Below, piece by piece: positions 61,690 to 64,000 of a DNA stretch of 64,000 nt. The stretch spans positions 124,001 to 188,000 of the forward strand of contig DAOTXR010000052.1 in the NCBI GenBank assembly GCA_034435375.1. Direction: 5' to 3'. A program made the position numbers and the translations under genes. The notes under the pieces were generated by a model. That model was not told where the DNA came from. It did not search any database and worked only from the letters and a program-made list of their open reading frames with translations. The stretch comes from DAOTXR01 sp034435375. GTDB lineage: Bacteria; Chloroflexota; Anaerolineae; Aggregatilineales; UBA3940. Every line of letters starts with the position of its first letter. Position 1 is the first letter of the stretch.

Positions 61690-62043
61690 TTAGGAGTGGT
61701 AGGCGATTGCCTGGGCCAGCTCCGTCAGCGAGGTGACTTTAATGCCGCACAGCCAGGTTTGGGTCTCTTCTGAGAGCGAGAAGGCTCTGAACAACGAAAG
61801 GTCGCGGTCGCGCAGAAGACGTTGGCGAACATCGGAGTTGACCAGCGCTGCTCCCAGCAAGGTGTCCAGTCGCTCGCGCTCCTCTTTGTTCAGCCAATGG
61901 CCCTCCAATGCCCTGTCCGCGAACACGGCCTTGGGTGCAGTCGGCCAGGGAAACAAGTCAGTTGCAGAATAATGGGCGAAGTCCGACACAGCATCCTCTC
62001 CGTAGTTTCCAGCAAATGCTGACGAGAAGAAAAAGGATCCCAT
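61690..62043 (-). CDS. Small protein with Os1348/NHLP-like C-terminal domain
   Basis: A 117-residue protein of uncertain family. The N-terminal 30 residues are Ser/Phe/Ala/Gly-rich. Residues about 60-114 read LLGAALVNSDVRQRLLRDRD, then FSLSEETQTWL and SLTELAQAI, a pattern like the Os1348/Franean1_4349 NHLP-clan domain found with RiPP precursors or regulators. No good Shine-Dalgarno precedes the ATG. It is in the same frame as the upstream 54-residue peptide gene, with a TAG and seven codons between the two, so it may be reached by readthrough or coupling. Confidence 0.5.
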   Translation of the reverse strand: MGSFFFSSAFAGNYGEDAVSDFAHYSATDLFPWPTAPKAVFADRALEGHWLNKEERERLDTLLGAALVNSDVRQRLLRDRDLSLFRAFSLSEETQTWLCGIKVTSLTELAQAIAYHS

Positions 62044-62064
62044 GAGGCGGAGAGCATACTTTTG

Positions 62065-62229
62065 CTAGGAACCACCGGACCCACTGAACGCATTACCTGC
62101 TAGAGCTACCTGCACGGGGGACAGCCCCAGCGCAAGCGCCACCGCGATTGCCACTGCAATCCCCAACACCTTGACCCGCCATGGCTCGGCAGCGAACCAA
62201 GTCCCTACAGCAATGAGTTTGGCCTTCAT
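62065..62229 (-). CDS. 54-residue predicted secreted peptide
   Basis: A small ORF with a strong translation signal: AAGGAG, 9 bases, ATG. Basic residues R18 and K20 precede a hydrophobic helix (21-36), and VALA at 41-44 looks like a signal-peptidase site. The tail after it is only ten residues, GNAFSGSGGS. It could be a secreted signal or RiPP-like precursor, or simply a small membrane peptide. It lies between a TPR-BTAD regulator, behind a terminator, and the Os1348-like ORF. Confidence 0.6.
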   Translation of the reverse strand: MKAKLIAVGTWFAAEPWRVKVLGIAVAIAVALALGLSPVQVALAGNAFSGSGGS

Positions 62230-62330
62230 TTCTCTGTTCTCCTTTTCTTTTCGGACATAGTGTTGATTTTGAGTATTGCCGACATCATAGCACTCAGCGC
62301 TCAACAAACTGCTTACCAGCCCAACAAAAA

Positions 62331-62348
62331 GCCGCCCCAAGGGGCGGC
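62331..62348 (-). terminator. Rho-independent terminator of the TPR-BTAD regulator
   Basis: GCCGCCCC, 2-base loop, GGGGCGGC, then TTTTTGTT on the minus strand. It is 114 bases past the regulator stop and 102 bases before the peptide gene, so the peptide gene probably has its own promoter. Confidence 0.85.
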
Positions 62349-62462
62349 AAAACCCGAAATCTGTAGCTCTAGGAGTTTGTCTGGAAATGGCTTCGTGGCC
62401 TGTCAACTCAATGCAAGACACATCCTCAGTAGGGGTCGCCAGTTATCCACAAGGGTAATGGT

Positions 62463-64000
62463 TCAGCTCAAGAGGAGCGAAGCGAGGCCAAGGGTCTCCT
62501 CGGAAGGCGCGGTAGAGAGCTCCTGGGCAAGTAGCCTGCGCAGCTTCTCCAGGTGGGCCCGGATACGCTGCTTTTCGCCCATCCGAGCGTAGCAGATCAT
62601 GATAGCCCGGTGCACGTCCTCGCGGAAGGGATCAATGTCGAGTGCATGGCGCAGTGACCGTAGCGCTCCAGTGAAGTCATTGCGTGCGCGGGCACACTCG
62701 CTCAGCCCCATCAGTGTTTCAAGGTACGTTTCGAGCAGCATCTCGCGGTGCGGGTAGACCCACTCCGACTCAAACGAAGGCAGAAAATCGCCCTGATACA
62801 GTTCAGACGCCTTGTGCCACAGGTCCTCGGCCCGGGCATCACGGGCCGGGAGCAAGCGTGCCTGGTTGACTAGCGCCTCGAGTTCGAGAGCGTCGCACCA
62901 CAGGTCGATCTCAGGATTGATCAAGTAGCGATTGTCGTGGAAGTTAATGACATCCTCCCCCAGCGCCTGACGCGCCCGGTAAAGCGTGGTGTGAAAGCTA
63001 GATCGGACCCGCTGAGTGGAGCTGTCTGGCCAGAAGACCAGGCTGATCCGTTCACGGGTCTCCGGGCCATGAAACAGCAGGTAGAGAAAAAGCTCTCTGG
63101 CGGCGACCGCCCGCCATTCTGAGAGCGGAACCAGTCTGCCGTCCCGTTCGATGCGCTCCTGGCCAAGTGTCCATACTCGCAGGCTGTAAGTGGCATCGGT
63201 CATGCTGTGGCTGCGCCCCTGCGCCGCGTGAGTCAGCCTCTTCTGGACGGCACGCAGCAGATCGAGGTCACGGATGATCTCCTGGTACTTCTTTCGCCGC
63301 GCGATGACGAAGGTCTCCAGGAAAGGTGTATGGGCCACTTCGGCAGCCAGGGGCTGTGCACTGCCCACCTCCCGTGCCAGACTCAGGGCTGCATCGAGGG
63401 CGGCCTCAGCGGTCGCTTCGTCGGATAGTAACAGAGCAACCTCTGCCTGGACGCCCAGAATGCCCAGCATTTCAAATCGTGCCCCCTGCTTTTCAAGGTC
63501 GCCAACCGCCTCGGCCATACGGCTCATGATAGAGTCCGCCTTGTCCATTCTGGCACGTGCAGCCCACATGGCTACCCGAGCAATCGCCCCTTCAGAAGGT
63601 AAACTGTGCTTCTCAGCCAGCTTCAGGGCTTCCTGCGCCAGCGACAGCGCCTCTTGCCAGTGCCCCTGCCAACGCTGGAGCACCGACGCGCTGATCAGAA
63701 TGGACAGACGCAACAATGGTTCACTCTCGCCATGCAGTTCGAGCGCCCTGGTGTACAATTGGATAGCCTGATCAAAGTCACCCAGGTCGCGTTGAAGATC
63801 CCCCATGCTCCACAACAGGTAGCTCTCTGCCCGCCGGTCGGAGACGCGCGTCACTACACTCAGACCCTCTCGGAAGGTTGCCATAGCCTGGGTGTAGTCA
63901 CCGCGCTGGTGATAGTAATACCCCAGGTTGTTGAGGGCTAGGGTGAGAGTGCCAGCCCCACCCAGCGACCGCCTGAGAGCGACCATCTCCTGGAGGCAGG
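62463..64000 (-). CDS. TPR-BTAD transcription regulator (5' end outside window)
   Basis: At least 512 residues, open to the window edge, so the N-terminus is missing. The visible part has at least four TPR-like helical repeats (ALNNLGYYYHQRGDYTQAMATFREGL, SMGDLQRDLGDFDQAIQLYTRALEL read in pieces), then a winged-helix DNA-binding region around SLRVWTLGQERIERDGR and REISL-like RERISLVFWPDSSTQRVRSSFHTTLYRARQALG, and a BTAD domain (FLPSFESEWVYPHREMLLETYLETLMGLSE and the C-terminal IDPFREDVHRAIMICYARMG). Repeat domains before BTAD are common in Chloroflexota regulators. An ATPase domain may lie upstream. Confidence 0.85.
   Translation of the reverse strand, partial: CLQEMVALRRSLGGAGTLTLALNNLGYYYHQRGDYTQAMATFREGLSVVTRVSDRRAESYLLWSMGDLQRDLGDFDQAIQLYTRALELHGESEPLLRLSILISASVLQRWQGHWQEALSLAQEALKLAEKHSLPSEGAIARVAMWAARARMDKADSIMSRMAEAVGDLEKQGARFEMLGILGVQAEVALLLSDEATAEAALDAALSLAREVGSAQPLAAEVAHTPFLETFVIARRKKYQEIIRDLDLLRAVQKRLTHAAQGRSHSMTDATYSLRVWTLGQERIERDGRLVPLSEWRAVAARELFLYLLFHGPETRERISLVFWPDSSTQRVRSSFHTTLYRARQALGEDVINFHDNRYLINPEIDLWCDALELEALVNQARLLPARDARAEDLWHKASELYQGDFLPSFESEWVYPHREMLLETYLETLMGLSECARARNDFTGALRSLRHALDIDPFREDVHRAIMICYARMGEKQRIRAHLEKLRRLLAQELSTAPSEETLGLASLLLS

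Noticed and set aside
62230..62421. Longer reading of the 54-residue peptide gene to 118 residues.
   Set aside because: It would run through the rho-independent terminator at 62331-62348 and lacks a ribosome site, whereas the ATG at 62229 has a good one.
62443..62451. TTATCCACA, a perfect DnaA-box consensus.
   Set aside because: It is a single box with no cluster, no AT-rich unwinding element and no dnaA or dnaN nearby, so it is not evidence for a replication origin.

Overview
The window reads as a chromosomal segment of a Chloroflexota bacterium, probably an Anaerolineae-like lineage. The evidence is indirect: GC is moderately high, genes are closely packed, and TTG and GTG starts behind good Shine-Dalgarno sites are common. 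The gene content also fits: a TPR/BTAD transcription regulator, several FHA proteins, a DUF1461 membrane protein, membrane-fused spermidine-synthase-like proteins, Ig-tailed penicillin-binding proteins, and separate SecD, SecF and SecG. I see no rRNA, tRNA, CRISPR array, insertion sequence or prophage. No gene-free stretch exceeds 300 bases. The longest are 50780-51063 (a likely promoter) and the left edge 1-250 (nothing assignable).

Layout. 251-3592: nucleotide-pool sanitation (rdgB), a SprT-like metalloprotein, an alpha/beta hydrolase and an MFS exporter. 3742-5726 (minus): a redox module of ECF-type sigma factor, zinc anti-sigma factor and thioredoxin reductase. 5885-8910: aldo-keto reductase, a second alpha/beta hydrolase and an unusual SRPBCC-PDZ-DinB fusion. 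8974-22018 (minus): a long envelope and polysaccharide block with a GNAT-like protein, a GH114-like lipoprotein, PBP1, a polytopic glycosyltransferase, a WecA/MraY-type transferase, a GT4, a sugar epimerase and a solute-binding protein. 22094-25758: secG, moaA, methylmalonyl-CoA mutase large subunit and methylmalonyl-CoA epimerase. 25789-30910: an anchored protein of unknown function, hypF and an OsmC-like protein. 31065-33488: secD-secF. 33651-38746: phosphotriesterase-like protein, TIM-barrel isomerase, DUF1295 protein and S9 peptidase. 38849-42909 (minus): a fadR-AGPS-glpD operon with a clear promoter and FadR-type operator. 43113-45750: a zinc-finger, double-FHA and PqqD-M50 protease operon. 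45872-53040: TPR protein, endonuclease V, M14 carboxypeptidase, HNH nuclease, apgM and DUF1461. 53053-58637: fused spermidine-synthase-like protein, ruvB, DUF2905, queA, GNAT and dprA. 58634-61638 (minus): propeller lipoprotein, M23 peptidase, zinc-ribbon FHA protein and a stand-alone receiver. 61690-64000 (minus): a small secreted-peptide gene, an in-frame downstream ORF resembling the Os1348/NHLP group, and a truncated TPR-BTAD regulator.

The most promising leads are four. (1) The zinc-finger/FHA/PqqD-M50 operon, whose protease carries three copies of a W-x4-[DE]-E-T-[LI]-[IV]-L motif shaped like FHA phosphothreonine ligands. (2) The regulator/peptide/Os1348-like locus at the right edge, where the 54-residue peptide and the next ORF share a frame separated by one amber codon. 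(3) The FadR operon, with a -35/-10 promoter followed directly by three FadR half-sites, controlling an alkylglycerone-phosphate-synthase homologue and glycerol-3-phosphate dehydrogenase. (4) The sigma/ZAS anti-sigma/trxB operon, which resembles the SigR-RsrA-TrxB redox circuit of actinobacteria.
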